Assembly: GCA_023150055.1 (NCBI GenBank) | Contig: JAKLLP010000052.1 | Coordinates: 277 to 9,928 of the forward strand | DNA from: Gammaproteobacteria bacterium | GTDB lineage: Bacteria > Pseudomonadota > Gammaproteobacteria > Steroidobacterales > GCA-2729495 | Length of the DNA: 9,652 bases | Direction of reading: 5' to 3' | Shown here: in pieces, positions 1 through 6,114 of the stretch | Position numbering within the stretch: the first letter of the stretch is position 1 | Layout of the letters: each line of letters begins with the position of its first letter | Notes under the pieces: generated by a model | Database searches by the model: none | The model's input: the letters and a program-made list of their open reading frames with translations, nothing else | Told to the model about the DNA's origin: nothing | Translations under genes and position numbers: made by a program

Positions 1-1
1 C

Positions 2-202
2 TTGATAGGTTGGCTGGCCATCGCATTCGCCATACTCAGTCGTTTTCGCACTTCCCTGATATTGGAAGGAGTTGACCCGGCAACTGCCAGCTTGGCTGCG
101 AGCCTTTCCGCGCCTGAATGCCGCTTGCCAGTCGATTGGCAAAATGGCAGGCGATCATCGCCGGGAAAACTCAGGGGGTTATTGCGGGTTTATCCACCGT
201 AA
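2..202 (+). other. Open frame at the window edge, possible 3' tail of an upstream gene
   Basis: An open frame runs from the window edge to a TAA at 200-202. Its first residues (IGWLAIAFAIL) are hydrophobic and could be the end of a membrane segment, followed by a polar tail of about 50 residues. I recognise no family, and the tail has no conserved-looking motif. It may be the C-terminus of a membrane protein cut by the window, or chance. A perfect 9-bp inverted repeat begins five bases after the stop, which is a weak argument for a real gene end. Confidence 0.2.
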
Positions 203-206
203 TCGA

Positions 207-237
207 ATCATCAGCCGAACATAGGGACGCTGATGAT
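207..237. repeat. Inverted repeat, 9-bp perfect arms
   Basis: ATCATCAGC at 207-215 pairs perfectly with GCTGATGAT at 229-237 across a 13-base loop. It lies between the stop at 200-202 and the methyltransferase start at 310. There is no T-run on either side, so it is not a textbook intrinsic terminator. It could be a weak terminator or an operator for the downstream gene. Confidence 0.4.
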
Positions 238-309
238 GTCGGTGACAAGGGAACAAAGACCACTTTCGCGTCGGCTCGTCATCCTGGTCGGAGATGAGGT
301 AGAAAATCC

Positions 310-846
310 ATGCTTCCTAAAATCGATAATGTACGCCGGTTGCACATCGGCGGCCGGCAGCCGAGGGAAGGATGGGAAATTTTCGATGCCATCGCCGCCG
401 ACCATGTGGACCACCTGGGTAACGCACGCAACCTGAAGCGTTTCCCAGACGGGACTTTTGCCGAGCTATACGCCAGCCACGTGCTGGAGCACTTTGATTA
501 CAAGCACGAGGTGCCCGAGGTTTTACGGGAATGGCACCGTGTTCTAACGGCCGGCGGTGCCCTGTATGTCAGTGTCCCCGACATGGAACGTTTGTGTCAC
601 CTTTACCTGACGCCACGGCTGGCTTCAGCGGAGCGTCTCAAGCTCCTTGAGATGTTTTTCGGCGACCACATCGACGATTTTTCTTATCATCTTGCGGGAT
701 TCGACGAAGCGCTCCTCCTGGAGCAGTTGCGCCAGGCGGGTTACCACTCCTTCCGGCGGGTTCACTCTTTCGATTTGTTCGAGGACAGCAGCGTCATGCA
801 GGTCTTCGGCATGCCCGTATCGCTGAATCTGATTGCCAGGAAATGA
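310..846 (+). CDS. Class I SAM-dependent methyltransferase (small, glycan-cluster type)
   Basis: Predicted cytosolic methyltransferase of 178 residues; the acceptor substrate is unknown. The segment LHIGGRQPREGWEIFDA (residues 11-27) occupies the place of the SAM-binding motif I, which in this compact family usually reads like LNLGCG...GW.N.D. Here the GCG is replaced by GGR. SHVLEHF (56-62) is the typical post-core motif, and REWHRVLTAGGALYVSVPD (73-91) is the usual 'leader writes a report' strand ending in a VPD turn. The start is fixed: an in-frame TGA lies at 295-297 and ATG 310 is the first start after it, with a GAGATGAGG ribosome-binding-like stretch upstream. Short proteins of this type are often found among polysaccharide or glycosyltransferase genes. 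Base composition is visibly less GC-rich than yicC or the flippase, suggesting separate acquisition. Confidence is high for the fold and low for the substrate. Confidence 0.8.
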   Translation: MLPKIDNVRRLHIGGRQPREGWEIFDAIAADHVDHLGNARNLKRFPDGTFAELYASHVLEHFDYKHEVPEVLREWHRVLTAGGALYVSVPDMERLCHLYLTPRLASAERLKLLEMFFGDHIDDFSYHLAGFDEALLLEQLRQAGYHSFRRVHSFDLFEDSSVMQVFGMPVSLNLIARK

Positions 847-1076
847 CGGCCGCCGCCGCACAATAAGTTCAGGTGACTGTCGTTACACGTTGCGGCTGCC
901 TACACGCTCTGCCTGAATACCCCGCGCTCATGTGAAGTTTTCCACATGGGGCAACGGAGCCGCATTTTCACCAAACCTTCGCTTCAGAATCTGACCGGCT
1001 TCAATGTCAGTTTCGATTCTGGCGGTGCCGCGCCCTGGAAGCATCTGGCGGAGAAGGCGGTACGGCGGACGGCGCT
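847..1076. other. Non-coding gap between methyltransferase and toxin genes
   Basis: No gene is recognised in these 230 bases. The toxin reading frame is open here from just after the TGA at 933-935 but contains no ATG, GTG or TTG before 1077. On the minus strand an open frame ending with a TGA at 928-930 has a coherent-looking C-terminus (about 40 residues ending PHVENFT), but I cannot assign it. The stretch 931-1050 may be a remnant of an inserted element that replaced the toxin promoter and start. Confidence 0.3.
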
Positions 1077-1364
1077 TTGCCCTTCTCCGAGTGGCTGGAC
1101 GGGTTGCGCGACGGCATGGCCCGCGTGCGAATCGCCAGGCGCCTGACACGGCTGCAGGCGGGCCTCCAGGGCGACTGCAAGTCAGTCGGCGGCGGCGTGA
1201 TCGAGCTGCGTGAGGATTACGGACCGGGCTACCGCGTCTATTGCGCCCGCCACGGCTCCGCGTTGATCGTGCTGCTGGCCGGCGGCGACAAGCGAACACA
1301 GCAGAAGGACATCGAACGTGCCCAAGGCCACTGGCAGGACTGGAAGCAGCGCAAAGCGCGGTAA
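1077..1364 (+). CDS. RelE/HigB-type toxin of a type II toxin-antitoxin pair, start uncertain
   Basis: Predicted mRNA-interferase-like toxin of the phage Gp49/HigB branch of the RelE/ParE superfamily, neutralised by the product of the next gene. Visible family features are FSEWLDGLRD at the N-terminus, a basic helical part (ARVRIARRLTRL), GGGVIELREDYGPGYRVY in the central strands, and LLAGGDKRTQQKDIERA with WQDWK at the C-terminus. The only standard start is TTG 1077, giving 95 residues. The codons just upstream (1062-1076) read TADGA, which fits the family pattern of a short strand before PF..WL. The true protein therefore probably began about 8-15 residues earlier, yet the frame has no ATG, GTG or TTG between the TGA at 933-935 and 1077. 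Either a non-standard start (CTG 1035) is used, or the 5' end has been lost or frameshifted. The gene overlaps the antitoxin gene, as is usual for toxin-first pairs. Confidence 0.75.
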   Translation: MPFSEWLDGLRDGMARVRIARRLTRLQAGLQGDCKSVGGGVIELREDYGPGYRVYCARHGSALIVLLAGGDKRTQQKDIERAQGHWQDWKQRKAR

Positions 1365-1668
1365 GACCCCCGCGTCTGTGCCATTCCGTGCGGCGGATCA
1401 TCTCAAGACCGACGCCGAGCGTGCGGCTTATCTCGAAGCCCTGCTCGAAGACGGCGACAGCCGCGTGATTACCCTCGGCCTGCGCGAGCTGGCCGAGTCC
1501 GTCGGCGGCATGGCTGTAATCGCAGTGCGCACCGGCCTGTCACGCGAGACGCTCTACCGCACGCTGTCGCCCACGGGAAATCCGCGCCTCGATACGCTCT
1601 CCGCACTGCTGCACGCCCTGGGCCTGCGCCTGTCCGTGACACCCGCAGGACGCGACGCCACGCGCTGA
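1318..1668 (+). CDS. HigA-like antitoxin with Xre-type helix-turn-helix
   Basis: Predicted DNA-binding antitoxin, partner of the preceding toxin and probable autorepressor of the pair. The core pattern is that of the family of putative addiction-module antidotes: AERAAYLEALLEDGD (residues 33-47), ITLGLRELAESVGGMA, then the helix-turn-helix VIAVRTGLSRETLYRTLS (67-84) and NPRLDTLSALLHALGLRLSV (88-107). The longest start, GTG 1318, overlaps the toxin by 47 bases. Its first 20 residues (rich in Lys, Arg and Ser) match nothing I know, and GTG 1378, directly before PFRAADHLK, would give a more typical family length. The toxin-first order with overlap implies translational coupling. Family call is secure, start is not. 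Confidence 0.85.
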   Translation: MPKATGRTGSSAKRGKTPASVPFRAADHLKTDAERAAYLEALLEDGDSRVITLGLRELAESVGGMAVIAVRTGLSRETLYRTLSPTGNPRLDTLSALLHALGLRLSVTPAGRDATR

Positions 1669-1964
1669 CCTGAACACCCCCGTTGGCTTCGGTTGCAGAG
1701 CGCACGGCGCAACTGTTCCGATACACCATGGAGTTCAGGCGCCCGCCTTTGCGGGGCAGCCGGGGCTCGAAGTAGGCGACGCCCGCCCGCCTGCTCGCTA
1801 TCGGATGAATCCCGGCTGCGGATCCAGCTACACCTCGACTGCCGATAGAGGCGCACGATGGGCGGAGGACCAGGCTGGACGTTGGCAGACGGTTCTGGAG
1901 CAAACACCCAACAACTCAGCGGTTTGACGTATCTCTCGTCGATTTTCGTGGCGGTCTCTGCAAG
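1669..1964. other. Gap of about 300 bases between antitoxin gene and yicC end
   Basis: No gene is recognised on either strand. The antitoxin gene and yicC converge here, so terminators are expected, but I find no GC stem followed by a T-run. The only structures seen are a 7-bp inverted repeat (CTATCGG at 1798-1804 with CCGATAG at 1842-1848) and a tiny CCCGC-CTTT-GCGGG hairpin around 1743-1756. Minus-strand open frames cross the gap and run into the antitoxin gene; their composition looks like GC-driven shadows. Confidence 0.35.
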
Positions 1965-2837
1965 CTACTCCACGTTCTGCACCTGCTCGCGCATCTGCTC
2001 GATGAGCACCTTCAGTTCGACGGCCTCGCGGGTGGTGTCGCTGTCGGCGGATTTCGAGGCGAGCGTGTTGGCTTCGCGGTTGAACTCCTGCAGCAGGAAG
2101 TCCAGGCGCCGTCCGGCGGCCTCTTCGCCTTTGCTCATGGCGGCGCGAAACTCGATGACGTGGCTGCGTAGCCGGTCGAGTTCTTCGCTGACGTCGAGTT
2201 TCTGCGCGACGATGACGATTTCCTGCTCGAGCCGCTGCGGGTCGAGCGTCGCAACGAGGCTGCGGACCCGCTCGGCGAGTTTCTCGCGGATCGCGGCGAG
2301 CACTTCCGGGACGCGCTGCTCGACGGTGTCGATACGGGTGAGGATCTCGGCGCAGCGCGATTCCAGCAGTTCCCGCAGCCGGGCGCCTTCGCGCTCGCGG
2401 CTCTCGCCGATTTCACCGACCGCCCGGCCGAGGGTTTCCAGCGCCAGCGGGAACAATGTCTCGTGTCGTGTCTCCGGCTCCTGCAGCACGCCGGGCCAGC
2501 GCAGGATGTCGACCGGGTTGATCGGCGCGGCGTTGGCGATTTTCCCGGCGAGTGCCCCGGCATGGCCGAGCAATTCCTGAGCGAAGCCGAGATTGAGCGC
2601 GCCCTGCGCCGGGCGGGCGGCGCCTTCGGTACGCAATGACAGTGTCGCATCGACCTTGCCGCGGCGGATGCCGGCCGCGATCACCTGGCGCGCTTCGGCT
2701 TCTATTGCCCGGAAGGCTTCCGGCAACCGGAGCTGGACCTCGAGGTAACGGTGATTGACGGAGCGCAGTTCCCAGAGCAGGCGCCCGCCGGGCGATTGGG
2801 TGTCGCTGCGGGCGAAGCCCGTCATGCTTCTTATCAT
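1965..2837 (-). CDS. yicC: YicC family protein (YicC/YloC endoribonuclease)
   Basis: Cytosolic protein of 290 residues, the usual YicC length. Members in Escherichia coli and Bacillus subtilis have been described as endoribonucleases that affect stress and small-RNA turnover. The N-terminus MIRSMTGFAR followed by LLWELRSVNHRYLEVQLRLP is the family signature. RRGKVDATLSL closes the N-terminal domain. The C-terminal DUF1732-type region shows EELDRLRSHVIEFRA, GRRLDFLLQEFNREANTLASK and the terminal ELKVLIEQMREQVQNVE. The start at 2837 gives the canonical MIRSMTGFAR; a second Met (MTGFAR) four codons later is less likely. The gene diverges from the PP2C gene across about 190 bases. yicC is commonly followed by or near gmk or rph, neither of which lies in this window. 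Confidence 0.95.
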   Translation of the reverse strand: MIRSMTGFARSDTQSPGGRLLWELRSVNHRYLEVQLRLPEAFRAIEAEARQVIAAGIRRGKVDATLSLRTEGAARPAQGALNLGFAQELLGHAGALAGKIANAAPINPVDILRWPGVLQEPETRHETLFPLALETLGRAVGEIGESREREGARLRELLESRCAEILTRIDTVEQRVPEVLAAIREKLAERVRSLVATLDPQRLEQEIVIVAQKLDVSEELDRLRSHVIEFRAAMSKGEEAAGRRLDFLLQEFNREANTLASKSADSDTTREAVELKVLIEQMREQVQNVE

Positions 2838-3028
2838 ATGGATGGCAGCTCGTTGGTCGGGCGCGCCACAAGATGGCTCCGCGATGACGCAATATGGAAA
2901 TAATCAGGTGCGGGCCCCATGTCCGCAGCTTACACTCAAGCGCTGGAAAGCTGGCGGAATTATGCCGACCGGACAAGGGTCATCGCGCTCATGGGTACGC
3001 GGGGCGTGGTCGCAGTCGTCGCGGATGT

Positions 3029-3787
3029 ATGGTCAGGGGATCGAAGTTGCAGGTGGAGCTGGCGGAACTGAGCCTGATTGGCGACCGCGAGGAGAACCAG
3101 GATCGCGTAGCGATCGGCCATAGCCCGTCCACCGCGCTGCTGCTCGCGGTGGACGGCATGGGTGGCCACGCCGATGGCGCCCGGGCGGCCGGAGTCGCCA
3201 CGCAGACGATCGTCGAGGCTTTCCGGCGCATCAACCAGCCGGTTTTCGACCCGCAGGGCTTTCTCCACCAACTCGTCGGCAAGGCCCACGCGCAGCTCGT
3301 GAAGCTCGGCGCGGAACTGCGCATCGAGGCGCGTCCGCGTGCGACCTGTGCGCTCTGCCTCGTGCAGGACGGTTTTTCCTACTGGGCGCACGTCGGCGAC
3401 AGCCGTATCTATCACCTGCGGAATGGTCAGGTGCATGAGCGCACGCGCGACCACAGTCACGTGGAACTGCTGTTGCAGGAAGGGCTCATCACCGAGGACG
3501 AGATCAGTGATCACCCGATGCGGAATTTCGTGGAGAGCTGTCTTGGCGGCAACTTTGCCCTGCCCGGCATGACCGTCACGGCACCGCACCGGCTGCAGCA
3601 GGGCGACCTGCTGCTGGTGTGTACCGATGGTTTCTGGACGGGCGTCGCCGACACGGAAATCGGCGGTCTGTGTGCCGGGGGCGAGAACCTCGATACCGGC
3701 CTGCGCCGCCTCGGCGACCAGGCGGTACGCTCCAATAACCCCTTCAGCGACAACACCTCCGCGGCAGCGCTGCGCTGGCTCGGCTAG
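3029..3787 (+). CDS. PP2C-family serine/threonine protein phosphatase
   Basis: Predicted soluble metal-dependent Ser/Thr phosphatase of 252 residues, single-domain. All PP2C metal-binding motifs are present: GDREENQD (residues 18-25), VDGMGGH (41-47), HVGDSRIYHL (121-130), LLLVCTDGFW (194-203) and the terminal DNTS (241-244). The open frame extends further upstream to 2894, but that part (Arg- and Ser-rich) is not PP2C-like, so I place the start at ATG 3029. TTG 3047 is a good alternative because AGGGGA (3035-3040) sits six bases before it. Phosphatases of this type normally oppose a Hanks-type kinase; none is visible in the window. The stop TAG lies inside the left CTAG of the palindromic element that follows, so the insertion hit the stop codon yet left it intact. 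Confidence 0.92.
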   Translation: MVRGSKLQVELAELSLIGDREENQDRVAIGHSPSTALLLAVDGMGGHADGARAAGVATQTIVEAFRRINQPVFDPQGFLHQLVGKAHAQLVKLGAELRIEARPRATCALCLVQDGFSYWAHVGDSRIYHLRNGQVHERTRDHSHVELLLQEGLITEDEISDHPMRNFVESCLGGNFALPGMTVTAPHRLQQGDLLLVCTDGFWTGVADTEIGGLCAGGENLDTGLRRLGDQAVRSNNPFSDNTSAAALRWLG

Positions 3788-3940
3788 TGTGGCGTCCCGC
3801 AAGTAACTTGCTGCCCATGACCGCCCTTGCGGCGGGGGGCTCCGCCGTCGCTCCCCGATACTCGCTTTGGGCGGAGACCCCCGCCTCCGGGCGGTCCGCC
3901 CGTCACAGACCGTCAATGTACTTGCGGGACGCCACACTAG
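3784..3940. mobile_element. MITE-like element with perfect 22-bp terminal inverted repeats
   Basis: Bases 3784-3805 are the exact reverse complement of 3919-3940 (22 of 22). Both ends carry the palindrome CTAG, followed inward by GTGTGGCGTCCCGCAAGTA. The interior is also largely self-complementary: the GACCGCCC...CTCCGCC stretch around 3819-3848 pairs imperfectly with GGCGGAG...GGGCGGT around 3870-3897, so the whole 157 bases can fold into one long stem. It has no coding capacity. Short size, perfect ends and TA/CTAG boundaries fit a non-autonomous element mobilised by an IS630/Tc1-mariner-type transposase, which duplicates TA, often within CTAG. That family assignment is inference; the repeats are directly seen. 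As RNA it would form a strong hairpin just after the PP2C gene. Confidence 0.78.
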
Positions 3941-4033
3941 CGCGCACCGGCGAACATGGACGCCGCTCCGGGCAGGCCGCATCATAGCCGCAGGGCCGGC
4001 ATTGTCCCCGGCCACCGGAGAGACGAGGCCACC

Positions 4034-4633
4034 ATGGCACAACGAAAGATCCAGCAACGCATCGAACCCACCCTGGCCCCGGATGATCCGCTGACCGTGC
4101 GCAAACCCGCCGCCGCAGCGGCGCACGGCGCACAGGCAGTCGAGGCGGAGGTCACCGCCGTCATCCATGCCACGGCGGAGGCCTGGAACTCCCAGGATTA
4201 CTCCCGGGTGCTTGCGCTCTGGGACCCGGGCGAGGCGTTGCCGTTCTACCTCGCCGAGGAACAGGAGGACTGGTTCATCGGCTGGGAGAAACTGCGCGCC
4301 TACCTCGACCCGCCCCACCCGAGCCCCGCCGTGCAGGGCATCCGCGAGGAGATGCGTGACATTCGCGTCAAGCAGATAGGTCCCGACCTCGCGCTCGCCG
4401 CATGGTGGATGCACTTCGAGATGAAGATCATCGGCCGCAAACCGATCGGCGAGGAAGTGCGGGTGAGCGCGGTGCTGCGCCGAACGAGTGCCGGGTGGCG
4501 CTACATCCACTGGGCCGAGTCGCCCATGACCGGCGTGATGTACATGCAGAAGCTCATGGAGCGCGACGTGGACGAGGCGAAGTTCGGTCCCATGGTCGAG
4601 CGGCGCAGGAAACAGGGGCAGACGCGCCGCTGA
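4034..4633 (+). CDS. NTF2-like (SnoaL/DUF4440-type) protein
   Basis: Predicted 199-residue soluble protein with one NTF2-like cone fold at about residues 38-165. Seen features are the opening helix EVTAVIHATAEAWNSQDYSRVLALWD, typical of SnoaL/DUF4440 proteins, an IGWEKLRAYLDP helix, then the strands VKQIGPDLALAAWWMHFEM, VRVSAVLRRTSAGWRYIHWAES. The fold is used by small isomerases and cyclases and by ligand-binding proteins; no catalytic dyad is obvious, so function is open. Start ATG 4034 is preferred over the longer frame from 3956 because a GGAGAGACGAGG stretch (4017-4028) lies just before it and the upstream 26 residues look non-coding. A low-complexity Ala run (residues 26-30) precedes the domain. 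The gene is separated from PP2C by the MITE-like element and converges on capA with only four bases between the stop codons. Confidence 0.75.
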   Translation: MAQRKIQQRIEPTLAPDDPLTVRKPAAAAAHGAQAVEAEVTAVIHATAEAWNSQDYSRVLALWDPGEALPFYLAEEQEDWFIGWEKLRAYLDPPHPSPAVQGIREEMRDIRVKQIGPDLALAAWWMHFEMKIIGRKPIGEEVRVSAVLRRTSAGWRYIHWAESPMTGVMYMQKLMERDVDEAKFGPMVERRRKQGQTRR

Positions 4634-4637
4634 GTCT

Positions 4638-5993
4638 TCACGGCAGCCGGGCGGCCAGCGCGGCACGCCAGTCGAACAGGCGACACAGCGCCGCGAGACC
4701 TGCCGCGAACTGATCGGCCTCGGCGTCGAACGCTCGCCGGGGATCCTCGCCGGCCGCCGCCGCACCGCAGAGGCGGTCGAGCAGCGCCGCGAGCGCGGCG
4801 GTACCGGGCAGCATTGCCAGGTTCGCGATGAGCGCGCGTTGCCTTGGCAGGGCCAGCGTGTCGAGCCGCGCCCCGAGCACCGCGCCGTTGCGCTCCCGCG
4901 CGGCGGCAATGGCCCGCAGCAGGGTCGCGGCGTCGAACACCAGTTGGGCCCGCTCACAGCGCTCCATGAAACGCTCGTCACCAAGGCGCGCCGAGGCGAT
5001 AGCCAGCGCACGCATGAGCGCCCGGCCTTCGCCACCGGCCGATGCCTGCGGCAAGCCCTGTGGATCGAGCCGGAACGGGGCAAGACGCGCGCCCACCACG
5101 TGCTGGCGCGACAGCCGCACCTCGAGCAGCACCGATCGGTCTGACCAGGGGTGTCCGTCCTGCATGTAAGGCGTGCGCGGGAACAGCGCGTTGCCGAGTC
5201 CGTAAGCGATGAGTCCATCGTCGTGGCGCTCGAGGCCCATGGGCACGTGGGCGTGATGACAGAGCACCAGGCGGGCACCGCGGTGAATCAGCGCACGGGC
5301 GAGATCGCGATGACGACGCAGCGGGTGCAGGCGGAATTCATAACCCCAGTGCAGCTGCACGACGAGCACATCGACCGCGGCCGCCGCCACGGCGACCTCA
5401 TCGAGCATGCGCTCCGGGACGGCGAGCGCCGGGCGGCTGCCGCCATGGCTGGCAACCGGTGCATGATCGTCGCAATAACCGAGGAAGCCGAGCCGAAGGC
5501 CCCCCGCCGCCCGTACCAGGAGCCGGGAAGCCGCGCCGTGGCCGGCTACCCCGCAGACCGCGAGACCTGCTTCCTCCAGCCGCCCGACCGACTCGGCGAA
5601 ACCGGCCTCACCGGCATCGAGCGCGTGATTACCCGCGACGTTCACCACCCCGATTCCTGCCGCACGCAACAGCCCGGGCGCCTCCGGCGTGGCGCGCAGG
5701 GCGCTGCCCAGCGGCCCGGCCGGTGTGGCGACGGTTGCCACCGGCGCCTCGAGGTTGCAGCAGGCGACGTCCGCGCGTTCGAGCGCGGCCGCCAGCCCGG
5801 CAAAAACGTGACCAGGCGCGGGCGGCGGCTCCCTCGGGAACACGTCACCGAGCGCAGCCAGCGTCACGGCACCTGGCATCCCGGGCTCCTGCCACTGCAG
5901 GGCAACGGCTCGTCCAACCGGCCAGGCGAGGCGTGCGCGCTCGATGGCGCGCAGCGCGCGCCACGGCAACGGCAGGCAGTCGTGCAGGTACAT
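4638..5993 (-). CDS. CapA family protein (poly-gamma-glutamate/capsule type metallophosphatase fold)
   Basis: Predicted 451-residue member of the CapA/PgsA family, which has a calcineurin-like metallophosphoesterase fold and is linked to capsule or poly-gamma-glutamate synthesis. The motifs appear in order: LAALGDVF (residues 46-52), NLEAP (80-84), GNHALDAG (121-128), LHWGYEF (214-220), CHHAHVPMGLE (245-255) and YGLGN (264-268). The CapA domain covers about residues 42-290. The last 120 residues form an Ala/Leu/Arg-rich helical extension I cannot assign. No signal peptide or anchor is seen at the N-terminus, unlike classical membrane-anchored CapA, so it may be cytosolic. It diverges from the flippase gene, which supports a surface-polymer context. 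Long open frames on the opposite strand here are GC-driven shadows. Confidence 0.85.
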   Translation of the reverse strand: MYLHDCLPLPWRALRAIERARLAWPVGRAVALQWQEPGMPGAVTLAALGDVFPREPPPAPGHVFAGLAAALERADVACCNLEAPVATVATPAGPLGSALRATPEAPGLLRAAGIGVVNVAGNHALDAGEAGFAESVGRLEEAGLAVCGVAGHGAASRLLVRAAGGLRLGFLGYCDDHAPVASHGGSRPALAVPERMLDEVAVAAAAVDVLVVQLHWGYEFRLHPLRRHRDLARALIHRGARLVLCHHAHVPMGLERHDDGLIAYGLGNALFPRTPYMQDGHPWSDRSVLLEVRLSRQHVVGARLAPFRLDPQGLPQASAGGEGRALMRALAIASARLGDERFMERCERAQLVFDAATLLRAIAAARERNGAVLGARLDTLALPRQRALIANLAMLPGTAALAALLDRLCGAAAAGEDPRRAFDAEADQFAAGLAALCRLFDWRAALAARLP

Positions 5994-6043
5994 ACGAGGC
6001 TCAGTCCGGGAGCGGGAACGCTGACGGCCGCATGGGATACAGT

Positions 6044-6061
6044 GCCGTTTCCTGGAACGGC
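6044..6061. promoter_or_regulatory. Possible operator palindrome between capA and flippase genes
   Basis: GCCGTT at 6044-6049 and AACGGC at 6056-6061 form a perfect 6-bp inverted repeat around TCCTGG. It sits in the middle of the 121-base divergent intergenic region, where a shared operator would be expected. A TTATCAT stretch at 6068-6074 could be part of a -10 box for the flippase gene, but no convincing -35 accompanies it. Such short palindromes arise by chance in GC-rich DNA. Confidence 0.22.
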
Positions 6062-6114
6062 CCTTACCTTATCATGGCGTCCTACACCAGGCCCCGCCGC
6101 GCTTCCCAACGGAC

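Noticed and set aside
928..1401. Minus-strand open frame opposite the toxin gene as a gene
   Set aside because: Most of it is Arg-rich sequence opposite the well-supported toxin. Only the last 40 residues look coherent, so it is reported as a low-interest observation rather than a CDS.
1798..1848. 7-bp inverted repeat as an integron attC or attachment site
   Set aside because: The core-site sequences expected of attC are absent, the arms are short and no integrase gene is near.
2838..3028. Divergent promoters between yicC and PP2C
   Set aside because: A/T-rich bits exist (for example near 2890-2905 and 2960-2965) but no pair of boxes with acceptable spacing could be defended on either strand.
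3784..3940. Palindrome after PP2C as a plain rho-independent terminator or riboswitch
   Set aside because: It is far too long, has perfect 22-bp ends with CTAG boundaries and no T-run. The left arm overlaps the stop codon, and a mobile element explains this better.
2960..5278. Very long minus-strand open frame (772 codons)
   Set aside because: It runs antisense through the PP2C and NTF2-like genes and into the capA gene out of frame. The translation is Arg/Pro/Ser-rich with no motif, a typical high-GC shadow; it also reads through the palindromic element.
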